From: Deltaproteobacteria bacterium
GTDB lineage: Bacteria; Desulfobacterota; Desulfobacteria; Desulfobacterales; SURF-15
Length of the DNA stretch: 59,714 bases
Direction of reading: 5' to 3'
Assembly (NCBI GenBank): GCA_019309565.1
Contig: JAFDFZ010000019.1
Coordinates: forward strand, 1 to 59,714
The position numbers were made by a program, and so were the translations under genes. Below are positions 26,010 to 34,214 of the stretch, one piece after another. Within the stretch, counting starts at the first letter, position 1, and the number at the start of each line of letters is the position of its first letter. The notes beneath the pieces were generated by a model. It searched no databases, was not told the origin of the DNA, and saw only the letters and a list, made by a program, of their open reading frames with translations.

Positions 26010-26987
26010 CTATTTTTTAGTGTACCCCAGCTCTTTCATTGCGCTGACCCAGATTGGCCATTTCTTGTGCAAGAAAGCCTCCCATTCCTCACCCGTAAGG
26101 ATGCTTTCCGGCCCCATATAGTTGTTTTTCAGATAATCTTGGTACACTTTATGTTTCATGGATTTCATGAAGGCTTCGCGAAGTTTTTTCACGATGGGCG
26201 CAGGAGTCCCCTTCTTGACAATCACGCCTCGCCATGTAGCCATTTCCACGTCATAGCCAAGTTCCTTTCCTGTGGGAACATCGGGGAAGGCTTTAAGGCG
26301 CTTTTGGACCAGAAAGACAACCGGTTTGACGTTTCCGGCTTCATACTGTCCAAGGAACTCGCTCGGGTTCAGCACGCCCACATCGATACTGCCGCCCATC
26401 AGGTTCACTATGATTTCGCCGCCGCCCTTGAACGGCACCAACTCTGGTTTAAACCCTGCGGCTTTTGCGAACTCGTGCACCGAAAGGTGATCGATCCCGC
26501 CCATATGGGCAACACCGAACTTGACTTTCTTCGGGTTCGCCCTTCCAAACTCGACGATCTGCTGGATGGTTTTGAACTTACCCTTGGAGGAGACCACAAA
26601 GGCCTGTGGGTCGTAGCATCCGCGGGCTATCCCAACGATATCGTCGATGGTGGCTCGGGTCAGTCCACGGGCCATTGCGCCCAGCACCGAATTGGTGATG
26701 GAGCAGATGGTGTAACCGTCGGCTGGTTGGTCCAACATGTAGTTCATCATCCTGGACCCGGACCCCCCGCTCATGGTGCTGATCACGATGGGAACCTTCA
26801 GGATCCGCCGGAGCCTCAGCGCCGCGGTTCTGGAAAAGATGTCGGTTCCACCGCCAGCCGAGGAATGGATGTACCAATTTATCTGACGGCTCGGATACTT
26901 GTCTTCTGCCTGAGCCTCGGACAGAAACCCGGCGAGCATAGATATAGACATAAGACCGATTACAAATGCCACCACATAACGTTTCAT
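26010..26987 (-). CDS. tctC: Tripartite tricarboxylate transporter binding protein TctC (Bug family)
   Basis: A 325-residue periplasmic binding protein. A cleavable signal peptide ends at AEAQA|ED near residue 27. The body has the Bug/TctC marks: YPSRQINWYIHSSAGGGTD, GSGSRMMNYM, FKGGGEIIVNLMGGSID and the C-terminal helix with WRGVIVKKGTPAPIV. It captures a carboxylate for TctAB. The ATG has AAGGAGGG upstream. It probably has its own promoter in the 300-bp space before it. Confidence 0.92.
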   Translation of the reverse strand: MKRYVVAFVIGLMSISMLAGFLSEAQAEDKYPSRQINWYIHSSAGGGTDIFSRTAALRLRRILKVPIVISTMSGGSGSRMMNYMLDQPADGYTICSITNSVLGAMARGLTRATIDDIVGIARGCYDPQAFVVSSKGKFKTIQQIVEFGRANPKKVKFGVAHMGGIDHLSVHEFAKAAGFKPELVPFKGGGEIIVNLMGGSIDVGVLNPSEFLGQYEAGNVKPVVFLVQKRLKAFPDVPTGKELGYDVEMATWRGVIVKKGTPAPIVKKLREAFMKSMKHKVYQDYLKNNYMGPESILTGEEWEAFLHKKWPIWVSAMKELGYTKK

Positions 26988-27292
26988 AAAACCCTCCTTT
27001 TTTTCTCATTGACGGTTAATCTTTAGGTCATCTCGACCCATCCCATACCTAACAGATTGAAACAGAGCCGAATCTTTTTTGTTCCCAATTAATTTAAGGG
27101 GAAAGTGAAGAAGTCCCACAAGCGTTTCCTCGAACCCTTCAACCGAAACAGCGATCCCTATTGAATTGCGCTTTGCGCACCCCTTCGGGGATTCAACAGG
27201 GCGAGCGCATTCCCCGACGGGAACAATAAAGCACAGGGGGCTTTGCCTCAATTTGGATACCGAAAACAGCCAGACAGCAAGATCTCCAATGG
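26988..27292. other. 305-bp intergenic space before tctC
   Basis: Lies between the regulator gene and tctC, both on the minus strand. A 96-codon frame on the minus strand shows no family resemblance and lacks a good ribosome site, so it is left out. The likely content is the tctC leader and promoter; no convincing -35/-10 pair or operator could be singled out. Confidence 0.4.
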
Positions 27293-28021
27293 TCAATCAT
27301 ACTGGTAGTACAGTTGTTGCAACACATTGTCGAAATCCGCCTCAAGAGCCCGGATAGCCGCTTCAACATCCCTTTTTAAGATCGCCTCTACGATACCGTT
27401 ATGCACCTCCAGCATCTGCTGAATTCGATTGGGGTTTGCCTCATAGTACGACTTTCGCATGTTCACCCACAGAGGCTTTTGGGTAATATCGAGCAATTTG
27501 TCCATTATGTTTATTATTACACGGTTTTTCGTTGCTTTAGCGATGGCCAGATGAAAGTCTTTGCCGTACCTCGTGTAAGCTTCGTAACGGCCCCTGCGTC
27601 CCAGTTCATACTTTTCATCCCAGGCCTGTTTTATCTTTAAAAGGTCCTCATCGCTTGCTACTTCGATTGCCAGCCTCAGAATCCCGATTTCCATGGCCCT
27701 TCTGGCCTGCAGGATCTCATACGGGCTGTCGCTTTCCTCGAGAATCGAGATGGCGTGGTTTTTGAAATCGTCGGCTGCGGGCAATCGGGAAACATAGGTT
27801 CCATCTCCCGGCCTTGTTTCAAGGACGCCACTTATTTGAAGCGCGCTGATGGCCTCCCGGACAGAGGGACGGCTCACCCCCATTTTTTCGGCAATAATTC
27901 TTTCAGGGGGAAGCTTATCTCCCAAACTGTAGCTGCCGTTTTTGATCGACCTAAGAATCTGCTCGGCAATGATGGAACTTTTGCCCTTGAATCTGGTTTG
28001 AGTCAGTTTCTGGAATTCCAT
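27293..28021 (-). CDS. GntR-family regulator, FadR subfamily
   Basis: A 242-residue regulator. The N-terminal winged helix has LPPERIIAEKMGVSRPSVREA, and the C-terminal FCD domain has EILQARRAMEIGILRLAIEV, DFHLAIAKATKNRVI and a final HNGIVEAILKRD with the metal/ligand His. It probably controls the tct and downstream genes in response to a carboxylate. Start is uncertain: ATG 28021, GTG 28024 or TTG 28030, the last overlapping the isomerase stop (TTGA). Confidence 0.88.
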   Translation of the reverse strand: MEFQKLTQTRFKGKSSIIAEQILRSIKNGSYSLGDKLPPERIIAEKMGVSRPSVREAISALQISGVLETRPGDGTYVSRLPAADDFKNHAISILEESDSPYEILQARRAMEIGILRLAIEVASDEDLLKIKQAWDEKYELGRRGRYEAYTRYGKDFHLAIAKATKNRVIINIMDKLLDITQKPLWVNMRKSYYEANPNRIQQMLEVHNGIVEAILKRDVEAAIRALEADFDNVLQQLYYQYD

Positions 28022-28026
28022 CACGG

Positions 28027-28836
28027 TCAATCGATTGCGCCTAAGTCTTTCAGTATCGGCTCCAGTCGCTGCTTGCTCAACAATCGCTCGTCGTTTTTTT
28101 TAAGTTCGATATTGAGTGTGCCGGTAAAACCAAGCGAAATGAGCTGTTGGAACACAGCCCTGAAGTCAACCTTTCCTTCCCCTACCGGCAGATGTCGATC
28201 CAGATACAGATCGTTGTCGCTGATATGGGTGCTGATGATTTTATCCGGAAACGCGTCCATAAACGATTTCGGCCCTCCGGGAAGCAGACTGGCATGTGCA
28301 ACATCCAGTGTAAGTCCGAAATGCTTTGATGGAAGCGCTTCAAATACCCTCTTAAATTCTTCGATCGTGACTCCCAGATAAACGATTTCGCACTCTTCGT
28401 GCACCTTGTTCATGTTTTCGATCCCGATGGGCAGATCATACTTTTCCGCCAGCTCGACCACCGGTTTATAATTTTCTATCAGGCATCGGAACACTTCATC
28501 CATGAACAGACTGAAATGATAACCGAAATGAAGAACGATGTATTCTGCCTCCAATCGGTGTGCCAGCTCCATATAATCCATCAGATGCTGTTGAACCGCC
28601 TTTCGGACAGTTGGTTCGATTTCCGCCGAATTGACAAAAGACGCTGAATGGAGACCGTAGCGGATACCATGTCGATCCCTTAGCCGTTTGATGTTGGAAA
28701 TCCGCTTATCATTAAATTTATCCAGGAAATTACTGGGATTGTTGCAGCTCAATTCCATCCAGGGAAAGTTGTTCTCATGGGCAAAGGAAAAATAATTTTC
28801 AACAGGCTCAGGACCGGCATTAAAGCAAAGCTTCAT
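28027..28836 (-). CDS. Sugar phosphate isomerase/epimerase-like TIM-barrel protein
   Basis: A 269-residue xylose-isomerase-like TIM barrel (AP-endonuclease family 2 fold). Metal-ligand-type residues are seen in YIVLHFGYHFS, PIGIENMNKV, LTLDVAHASLL, STHISDND and GTLNIEL. It would isomerise or epimerise a hydroxy-oxo compound, or cut a related substrate. AAAAGGAGG lies 5 bases before ATG 28836; an adjacent ATG at 28839 is an alternative. It is the first gene of the long minus-strand cluster and is coupled to the regulator gene. Confidence 0.83.
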   Translation of the reverse strand: MKLCFNAGPEPVENYFSFAHENNFPWMELSCNNPSNFLDKFNDKRISNIKRLRDRHGIRYGLHSASFVNSAEIEPTVRKAVQQHLMDYMELAHRLEAEYIVLHFGYHFSLFMDEVFRCLIENYKPVVELAEKYDLPIGIENMNKVHEECEIVYLGVTIEEFKRVFEALPSKHFGLTLDVAHASLLPGGPKSFMDAFPDKIISTHISDNDLYLDRHLPVGEGKVDFRAVFQQLISLGFTGTLNIELKKNDERLLSKQRLEPILKDLGAID

Positions 28837-28992
28837 CATTTCCTCCTTTTGATTAAAATCACCCAGCAACCCCTATGGAATTTTTCTTAAAGCGTTTCAG
28901 AAGATTTGTTTCAATTTACCCATTGCCGTTTGAAAAAACGTCCTGCACAGACTTGAATCAGGAAACAAAACAACCAAATTATCTGACATGTT

Positions 28993-29069
28993 TTACCGGT
29001 AAGGCCAATAAATCCCTTTTTGAATCCGATGTCAAGAAAAAAATTACAGAATCGAGATAATTTTTATCT
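28993..29069. promoter_or_regulatory. Palindromes in the divergent control region
   Basis: In the 450-bp space between the divergent isomerase and transketolase genes, a perfect palindrome TTACCGGTAA (28993-29002) and an inverted repeat AGATAA-TTT-TTATCT (29055-29069) are visible. Either could be an operator, perhaps for the FadR-type regulator encoded downstream. No experimental consensus is matched; the rest of the space shows no gene. Confidence 0.3.
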
Positions 29070-29103
29070 TCACAGTGAATTGATCCTGCCGGGTAAACCA
29101 CGG

Positions 29104-29132
29104 TTGACTTGGCAAAGAGAATCGCTTATGTA
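29104..29132 (+). promoter_or_regulatory. Candidate promoter for the transketolase-like gene
   Basis: TTGACT (29104-29109), 17 bp, then TATGTA (29127-29132), overlapping TGTAAAAT. It would start transcription about 140 bp before the ATG at 29287. Pattern match only. Confidence 0.35.
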
Positions 29133-29286
29133 AAATTTTGATTAAAAACCTTAGCTGTTTTCGCTTTTAACATAGCGATGAACACAGATCCCCATCAACT
29201 TTTATCTTATTTTTTTGGAGGATAAACCGATGCCACTGGTTACCATTTGTAGACCATGACACCGTTTTACCTGAAAGGAGCAGATC

Positions 29287-31647
29287 ATGGCATTTACATT
29301 CGCTAAACGGCGGGGCATTTTTATAAACATCGAAGAGGAAATTGCTCAAAAGCCCACTTCTATCCCGGCGGATATGGTGAAGCAGTTTGAAATGTTTGAT
29401 GACATTTACCGCGCTATGTGTGCGCTTTGTTTCAACTATGTTCCCACATCAGGCCATCCGGGAGGCTCCATATCCGCGGGGCGTATGATGAGCGCACTGA
29501 TTTTTCAAACGATAGATTACGATATATCCGATCCGAATCGAGAGGACGCGGACATTATCTCCTTTGCAGCCGGACATAAGGCTCTGGGGCTATATGTTAT
29601 GTGGGCGCTGCGCAACGAGGCGGTGCGAATCGCAGCCCCGGAACTGCTGCCACAAGATGAAAGATACCAGTTTCGGCTCGAAGACTTATTGGGCTTTCGT
29701 CGAAATCCAACTACCAGGACTCCGCTTTTTTTGAAATTTCGTGTTAAACCTTTAGACGGCCATCCAACCCCCGCCACCCCATTTGTACGGCTATCAACCG
29801 GAGCATCCGGAGTGGGGATTGCAAGTTCTATAGGACTTGCCTTTGGCGCAATGGATACGTATCTTGATGATCCACCTCGGGTGCATATCATTGAAGGAGA
29901 AGGGGGGCTCACCCCTGGTCGTGCCAGTGAATCACTGGCTGCTGCAAGCACAGCTTGCTTGAAAAACGTCATCCTACATGTGGACTGGAACCAGGCGTCC
30001 ATTGATTCAAACAGGGTTTGCGCAGAAAACGGGATGCCTGGAGAGTATGTGCAGTGGAATCCGATGGAATTTGCATACCTGCACGACTGGAATGTCATTC
30101 AGGTTCCAGATGGAAAGAATTTTCAACAAGTTTTTGCTGCACAACAAAAAGCCTTTGAGATTGAAAACAGTCAACCTACTGCTATCGTCTATCGAACTAT
30201 CAAAGGGTGGCAGTACGGCATTGAAGGCTGTGCATCCCATGGTGCCGGGCACAAGCTGTGCGTAGAGGGGTTTTTTAACGCCATACGTCCCATCCTGGAG
30301 GGCACCAACATAAGTGTTCCCCGCTGTGAGGTTGACTCACAGCGGTGCAAGGCAGGGGCTGTGGCCGATGTGATGGAGCAATGCTACTGGGAAGGTTTAA
30401 AGGCTGTGCGCAGTCTGCTTGAGCAAAAAAAGCCGCTCATGCAGATGCTGGCCCAACGTATCAAAGAGGCCCAAAATCGCATTATCAGGCGAAACCGCAG
30501 GCCAAGGCGAAGTGCGCCGAAGGTCGAAGCGATATTTCAAACCGCAAAAGAAAACAAACATACGATCCCTGAACAGTTGAGGCTTAAGCCGGGCAAGAAG
30601 ACGACTTTGCGCGGTGAGCTGGGCAGGGTGCTTAACTATTATAATAAAATCAGCGAGGGAGCGATTCTGGCCGGCTCAGCTGATCTTTACGGATCTACCA
30701 GTGTGAACGCCATTGCAGAAGGTTTTCCCGGAGGATATTTTAATGCAGCCACCAACCCTGGCGGACGTCTTCTTACCACCGGCGGTATCTGCGAAGATGC
30801 CATGAGCGGAATTCTTTCAGGCATTTCCAATTTCGGCCACCATGTGCCTGCAGGATCTTCTTATTGTGCATTCATTGCAGCCCTGGGGCATATCTCCTCA
30901 AGGCTTCATGCAATTGCAAACCAGGCCCGCCAAGCCATCAACAAGGGACCGTATCGGCCGTTTATCCTTATCTGCGGGCATGCAGGGGTAAAAACCGGTG
31001 AAGATGGACCCACACACGCCGACCCTCAGGCATTGCAGCTGCTTCAGGGAAATTTTCCCGAAGGAACGATGATCACACTGACCCCATGGGACCCACAGGA
31101 GCTGTGGCCGTTGATTTCGGCTGCACTTGCCGAACAACCGGCGGTGATCGCCCCGTTTGTGACTCGACCGACGGAAACGGTTATAGATCGCAAGGGATTG
31201 GGTCTTGCCCCAGCAACGGAAGCAGCATCGGGCATATATCGACTGTGGCATGTGGACGGAGAAATCGAAGGAACTATTGTGCTTCAGGGAAGCGAGGTTG
31301 CATACGCTTTCATAGAAGAAGCCCTGCCGATGATAAAACAGCAAGGCATCGCGCTTAACGTCTTTTATGTTTCAAGCGCGGAGCTGTTCGACAGCTTACC
31401 ACCCGAGGAACAAGAACGCATATTTCCCTCAAGCCTTGCCCATGAAGCAATGGGAATTACAGGGTTTACTCTGCCTACCATGTATCGTTGGATTCGCTCG
31501 GACTGGGGCCGCAAAATGACCCTTTACCCCTTTATAAAAGGGCACTATCTGGGCAGCGGGCAGGGAGACAAATTGATGCTGGAAGCGGGTCTGGACGGAA
31601 AAAGCCAGTTAGACGCCATCAAAAAATACTTAAAGAACAAACCGTAA
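29287..31647 (+). CDS. Transketolase-like thiamine diphosphate enzyme
   Basis: A 786-residue ThDP-dependent protein with transketolase or pyruvate dehydrogenase E1 (AceE-like) layout. The N-terminal ThDP domain begins with a YVPTSGHPGGSIS-type motif; the cofactor motif reads IIEGEGGLTPGRASES, ending about 25 residues later in DWNQAS. The C-terminal half has a second domain (EGAILAGSADLYGSTSVN, then KTGEDGPTHADPQA, the transketolase substrate motif). Residues 390-450 form a basic linker (RRNRRPRRSAP). GAAAGGAG lies upstream of the ATG. It may act on a C2 or C3 unit in sugar or oxo-acid metabolism; donor and acceptor are not known. Confidence 0.82.
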   Translation: MAFTFAKRRGIFINIEEEIAQKPTSIPADMVKQFEMFDDIYRAMCALCFNYVPTSGHPGGSISAGRMMSALIFQTIDYDISDPNREDADIISFAAGHKALGLYVMWALRNEAVRIAAPELLPQDERYQFRLEDLLGFRRNPTTRTPLFLKFRVKPLDGHPTPATPFVRLSTGASGVGIASSIGLAFGAMDTYLDDPPRVHIIEGEGGLTPGRASESLAAASTACLKNVILHVDWNQASIDSNRVCAENGMPGEYVQWNPMEFAYLHDWNVIQVPDGKNFQQVFAAQQKAFEIENSQPTAIVYRTIKGWQYGIEGCASHGAGHKLCVEGFFNAIRPILEGTNISVPRCEVDSQRCKAGAVADVMEQCYWEGLKAVRSLLEQKKPLMQMLAQRIKEAQNRIIRRNRRPRRSAPKVEAIFQTAKENKHTIPEQLRLKPGKKTTLRGELGRVLNYYNKISEGAILAGSADLYGSTSVNAIAEGFPGGYFNAATNPGGRLLTTGGICEDAMSGILSGISNFGHHVPAGSSYCAFIAALGHISSRLHAIANQARQAINKGPYRPFILICGHAGVKTGEDGPTHADPQALQLLQGNFPEGTMITLTPWDPQELWPLISAALAEQPAVIAPFVTRPTETVIDRKGLGLAPATEAASGIYRLWHVDGEIEGTIVLQGSEVAYAFIEEALPMIKQQGIALNVFYVSSAELFDSLPPEEQERIFPSSLAHEAMGITGFTLPTMYRWIRSDWGRKMTLYPFIKGHYLGSGQGDKLMLEAGLDGKSQLDAIKKYLKNKP

Positions 31648-31658
31648 AGGATACGGCC

Positions 31659-32165
31659 ATGATAAGAATCTTTTTGCTATTAATCTTCAGCAGCATGATC
31701 CTTGCTTTCGGCGCCGGCGCTGCAGAGCAGAAACAGGACATGGGCGGATGGGAAATAGACAGCGAATACAACAAATTGTATGATTATCGCGAAATGGACA
31801 GTTTCAAGGGATGGGTTATACGTGTAAAAGAAGTTGTACCGATGCCAGGCATGTCCCCGGGGGTAGCCGTTGATATCAGCGAAACAAAAGATCTCAAATC
31901 CGAACCCATCGAGGTACACCTGTGCCCGAGTTGGTTTGCAGACCCTAAAAGCATTGGGATCAAAAGAGGCGATCGGGTAAAAGTAAAGGGAGTATGGGCC
32001 GAAATAAACGGAAGGGATGTATTTTTAGCCTCAAAGATCAAAAAAGGCGACTATTTCGAATTTAAGGTTCGGCTCTCTAAAGACGGAACCCCCTTTTGGA
32101 CAATGAGCCCGGAGCAGTTGAAAAAGGAGCGTGCATCCAGCCAGGCATCATTGAAGGAAAAGTAG
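31659..32165 (+). CDS. Exported OB-fold-like protein
   Basis: A 168-residue protein with a cleavable signal peptide (IFLLLIFSSMILAFGAGA, cut after AGAA). The mature part has a beta-rich core (GWVIRVKEVVPMPGMSPG, then RGDRVKVKGVWAEINGRDVF) typical of small OB-fold periplasmic proteins. The ATG at 31659 has AAAGG upstream and is 11 bp after the transketolase stop; a longer frame from 31488 overlaps that gene and lacks a leader. Function unknown. Confidence 0.7.
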   Translation: MIRIFLLLIFSSMILAFGAGAAEQKQDMGGWEIDSEYNKLYDYREMDSFKGWVIRVKEVVPMPGMSPGVAVDISETKDLKSEPIEVHLCPSWFADPKSIGIKRGDRVKVKGVWAEINGRDVFLASKIKKGDYFEFKVRLSKDGTPFWTMSPEQLKKERASSQASLKEK

Positions 32166-32218
32166 CGGTACGCTCGCCAAGAAACCTTCCATAACCAGGC
32201 TCCATCTCCGAAGTCAAC

Positions 32219-32242
32219 AGCCTTCGGCTAAAGCCGAAGGCT
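32219..32242. terminator. Perfect 11-bp hairpin after the transketolase unit
   Basis: AGCCTTCGGCT (32219-32229), two bases, AGCCGAAGGCT (32232-32242). No T-run follows, but its strength and its place 50 bp after the OB-fold gene suit a transcription end or mRNA-stabilising structure. Confidence 0.5.
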
Positions 32243-32340
32243 TAGGATTCAAGGGGTCAAGGGGTCGAGGGTTCAAGACAAGGGTCACGACAGGCATTTC
32301 CTGGAACCCTCGAATCCTTGGACCCTTTTGGTGTACTAAA
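32243..32340. repeat. E-family GGGTTCAAG/GAACCCTCG palindromic repeat
   Basis: Left half TTCAAGGGGTCAAGGGGTCG and right half GAACCCTCGAATCCTTGGAC are inverted copies about 40 bp apart. Similar sequences lie at 50750-50836 and, as a half, at 40971-40999. Non-coding dispersed repeat. Confidence 0.65.
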
Positions 32341-32480
32341 ATTAAACTGACGTCTTCGCCAAACCCCGTTGTTGCGTTGTTAAGCAACAGCTTTTGTCTG
32401 AAACAGTACACACTCAGCCAAAGTCTGTAAGTTGACATCGCACCCAGGGTAATTACTATTCAAGTATGCTTAGCTAATTA

Positions 32481-32577
32481 ACCCCGTTGCTTAAAAACGA
32501 CTCGAAACAATACGACAGATACTGATAAATCATGCGTGAAAGACCATTTTACTATGAGGTTTATGCAACTACGGGGG
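32481..32577. repeat. C-family inverted-repeat element, about 97 bp
   Basis: Ends ACCCCGTTGCTTAAAAACG (32481-32499) and TTTATGCAACTACGGGGG (32560-32577) are inverted copies; internal GACCATTTTACTATGAGG matches the other C copies. A solo fragment ACCCCGTTGTTGCG lies just before it at 32363-32376. Together with the E repeat it fills the 450-bp gap; no gene is seen there. Confidence 0.75.
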
Positions 32578-32619
32578 AACATATGATTATTTGGACATCA
32601 TATCTAAAAGGAGAAAACT

Positions 32620-32910
32620 ATGGATGTTTTAGATTATTGTAAAGGCATGGAAATGGAACTGACCGCCTGGAAGGCGAAGCTATACGATCTGACGAGAAAA
32701 GTTGACAGGCTTTCTTCTGCCGAGAAGCAGCGCATGCTGTCAAATGTTGAAGACCTGCATATTCTGCTTACAGAGCTTGAAGATAGAATCGAAAACCTGC
32801 GCAATGAATGCCCCAGCGACCCCAGTGAATGGAGCCCCCGGAAAGAGGCTATCGACAGGACACATGTAGATATGCACTCCAAGTATGAAGAAGCCTTGTC
32901 AGCGGTCTGA
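32620..32910 (+). CDS. Small helical hypothetical protein
   Basis: A 96-residue, almost wholly helical protein rich in Glu, Lys and Leu (for example LTRKVDRLSSAEKQRMLSNV), with heptad-like spacing that suggests a coiled-coil or helical hairpin. No leader or membrane segment, and no family recognised. AAAGGAGAAAACT lies directly before the ATG, supporting translation. It stands alone between repeats. Confidence 0.65.
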   Translation: MDVLDYCKGMEMELTAWKAKLYDLTRKVDRLSSAEKQRMLSNVEDLHILLTELEDRIENLRNECPSDPSEWSPRKEAIDRTHVDMHSKYEEALSAV

Positions 32911-33140
32911 AAAGGATTTCCGGCTTCAACACCAGGAGGATCAATTGTTATTTTTTAAAGCTACCAAAGAGGTGTTCCGGCATCAAAGCCGCGAGCACCT
33001 CTTTTTTTAAACCTCTGGCTGGCCGTATACTTTTTATCGAAAGGTCGCTTTCTGCATTGTATGTTTTAATCAGGTAGCGTAAAATAAAAAGATAATATTG
33101 AGAGGCTTGAGCTCTTTTCAAGTGTCTATTCTGGTGTACC

Positions 33141-33211
33141 GGAGTTATGGAGTGCTGGAGTGCTGAAAAAAGCACCCGCTTTTTAACATCGCTCCAATAC
33201 TCCAACTCTCC
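33141..33211. repeat. F-family GGAGT palindrome
   Basis: GGAGTTATGGAGTGCTGGAG (33141-33160) faces an imperfect complement CTCCAATACTCCAACTCTCC (33192-33211), 15 of 20 positions paired, with a nested GTGCT/AGCAC hairpin between. It lies in the 380-bp space before the FRG-domain gene, which holds nothing else recognisable. Confidence 0.6.
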
Positions 33212-33292
33212 AAAAATACCTGCAAATAAAAGGATTTAACTATCGGCTCTATTATATTGAAATGCCGGGGCTATGCATTGCAGGGATAAGAA

Positions 33293-34084
33293 ATGGAAGA
33301 GGTTCGGATAAAAAACTGGAACGATCTGCAGAAAGAGCTGTTTGAGGATTCCTGGAATCCGCAGCTCGGGCGTCATCGTTCCCGATATGCCTTCAGGGGG
33401 CTGTCCGATGCCCAATATCGCCTGGAGACTACGCTGATGCGCTTACAGGGGCCCTTCGAGGAGCTGGAGGGCCATCTGCTCAGAAACTTCAGAAAATACG
33501 CCCATCGTAATGTTGTAGAACGAGATTCTGTTTGGCACTGGCTTTCAGTGGCCCAGCATTACGGCCTTCCCACAAGGTTGTTGGATTGGACCCATTCACC
33601 GCTCATTGCAACTCATTTTGCGACAGCGAATATCGAGAAGTTTGATATCGACGGTGTGATATGGGCTGTGAATTATGTCAAGGCCCACCAGCTACTGCCT
33701 GATACCTTGCGTGTACAGCTGGAGAGGGAGGGGGCAAATGTCTTTACGGTAGAGATGCTCTCAGAATCCGTGAAGTCCCTCAATAAACTTGCCGAACTGT
33801 CCGACAACACTTTTGCAATTTTTTTCGAACCACCTTCCATCGACGATAGGATCGTTAACCAGTTTTCCTTTTTTTCCCTCATGTCACACCCGGATGCCGC
33901 CATGGACGATTGGCTGAGTCGATACCCGGATATCGGACGGAAAATCATCATTCCCGGAAAACTAAAATGGGAAATCCGCGACAAATTGGATGTTTCCAGC
34001 ATTACAGAGCGTGTGTTATTTCCGGGCCTTGATGGGCTTTGCCGGTGGCTCAAAAGATACTACAGTCCAAAGACTCTTGATTAA
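33293..34084 (+). CDS. FRG-domain protein
   Basis: A 263-residue protein of the FRG family. The name motif appears as RYAFRGLSDAQYRLETTLMR near residue 30, followed by WHWLSVAQHYGLPTRLLDWT near 85-105, the most conserved part of the family. Biochemistry is not established; FRG proteins are often found near defence or mobile genes. Here it stands alone, converging on the helicase gene. The ribosome site is weak (AGGGATA). Confidence 0.85.
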   Translation: MEEVRIKNWNDLQKELFEDSWNPQLGRHRSRYAFRGLSDAQYRLETTLMRLQGPFEELEGHLLRNFRKYAHRNVVERDSVWHWLSVAQHYGLPTRLLDWTHSPLIATHFATANIEKFDIDGVIWAVNYVKAHQLLPDTLRVQLEREGANVFTVEMLSESVKSLNKLAELSDNTFAIFFEPPSIDDRIVNQFSFFSLMSHPDAAMDDWLSRYPDIGRKIIIPGKLKWEIRDKLDVSSITERVLFPGLDGLCRWLKRYYSPKTLD

Positions 34085-34163
34085 TTGAAGGAATCGGCGA
34101 GGTTCTTTAAACTGATCGCTCTACGAATCATAAGCGAGCGTATCGCGTAACCATACAAAAGCT

Positions 34164-34194
34164 CCGAACCGAAGGAAAGCAAGACGCGGTTCGG
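34164..34194. terminator. Hairpin between convergent genes
   Basis: CCGAACCG (34164-34171) and CGGTTCGG (34187-34194) form an 8-bp stem with a 15-base loop, in the 130-bp space between the convergent FRG and helicase genes. It could act as a shared terminator; there is no T-run on the plus strand. Confidence 0.4.
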
Positions 34195-34214
34195 GGGAAA
34201 AAATGGGGTTATGC

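Noticed and set aside
25761..27026. A 421-codon open frame on the plus strand
   Set aside because: It is antisense to tctB and tctC, which have clear families; its sequence is His-rich noise typical of a mirror frame.
27006..27296. A 96-codon frame before tctC
   Set aside because: No recognisable family, no good ribosome site, and composition unlike its neighbours; left as intergenic.
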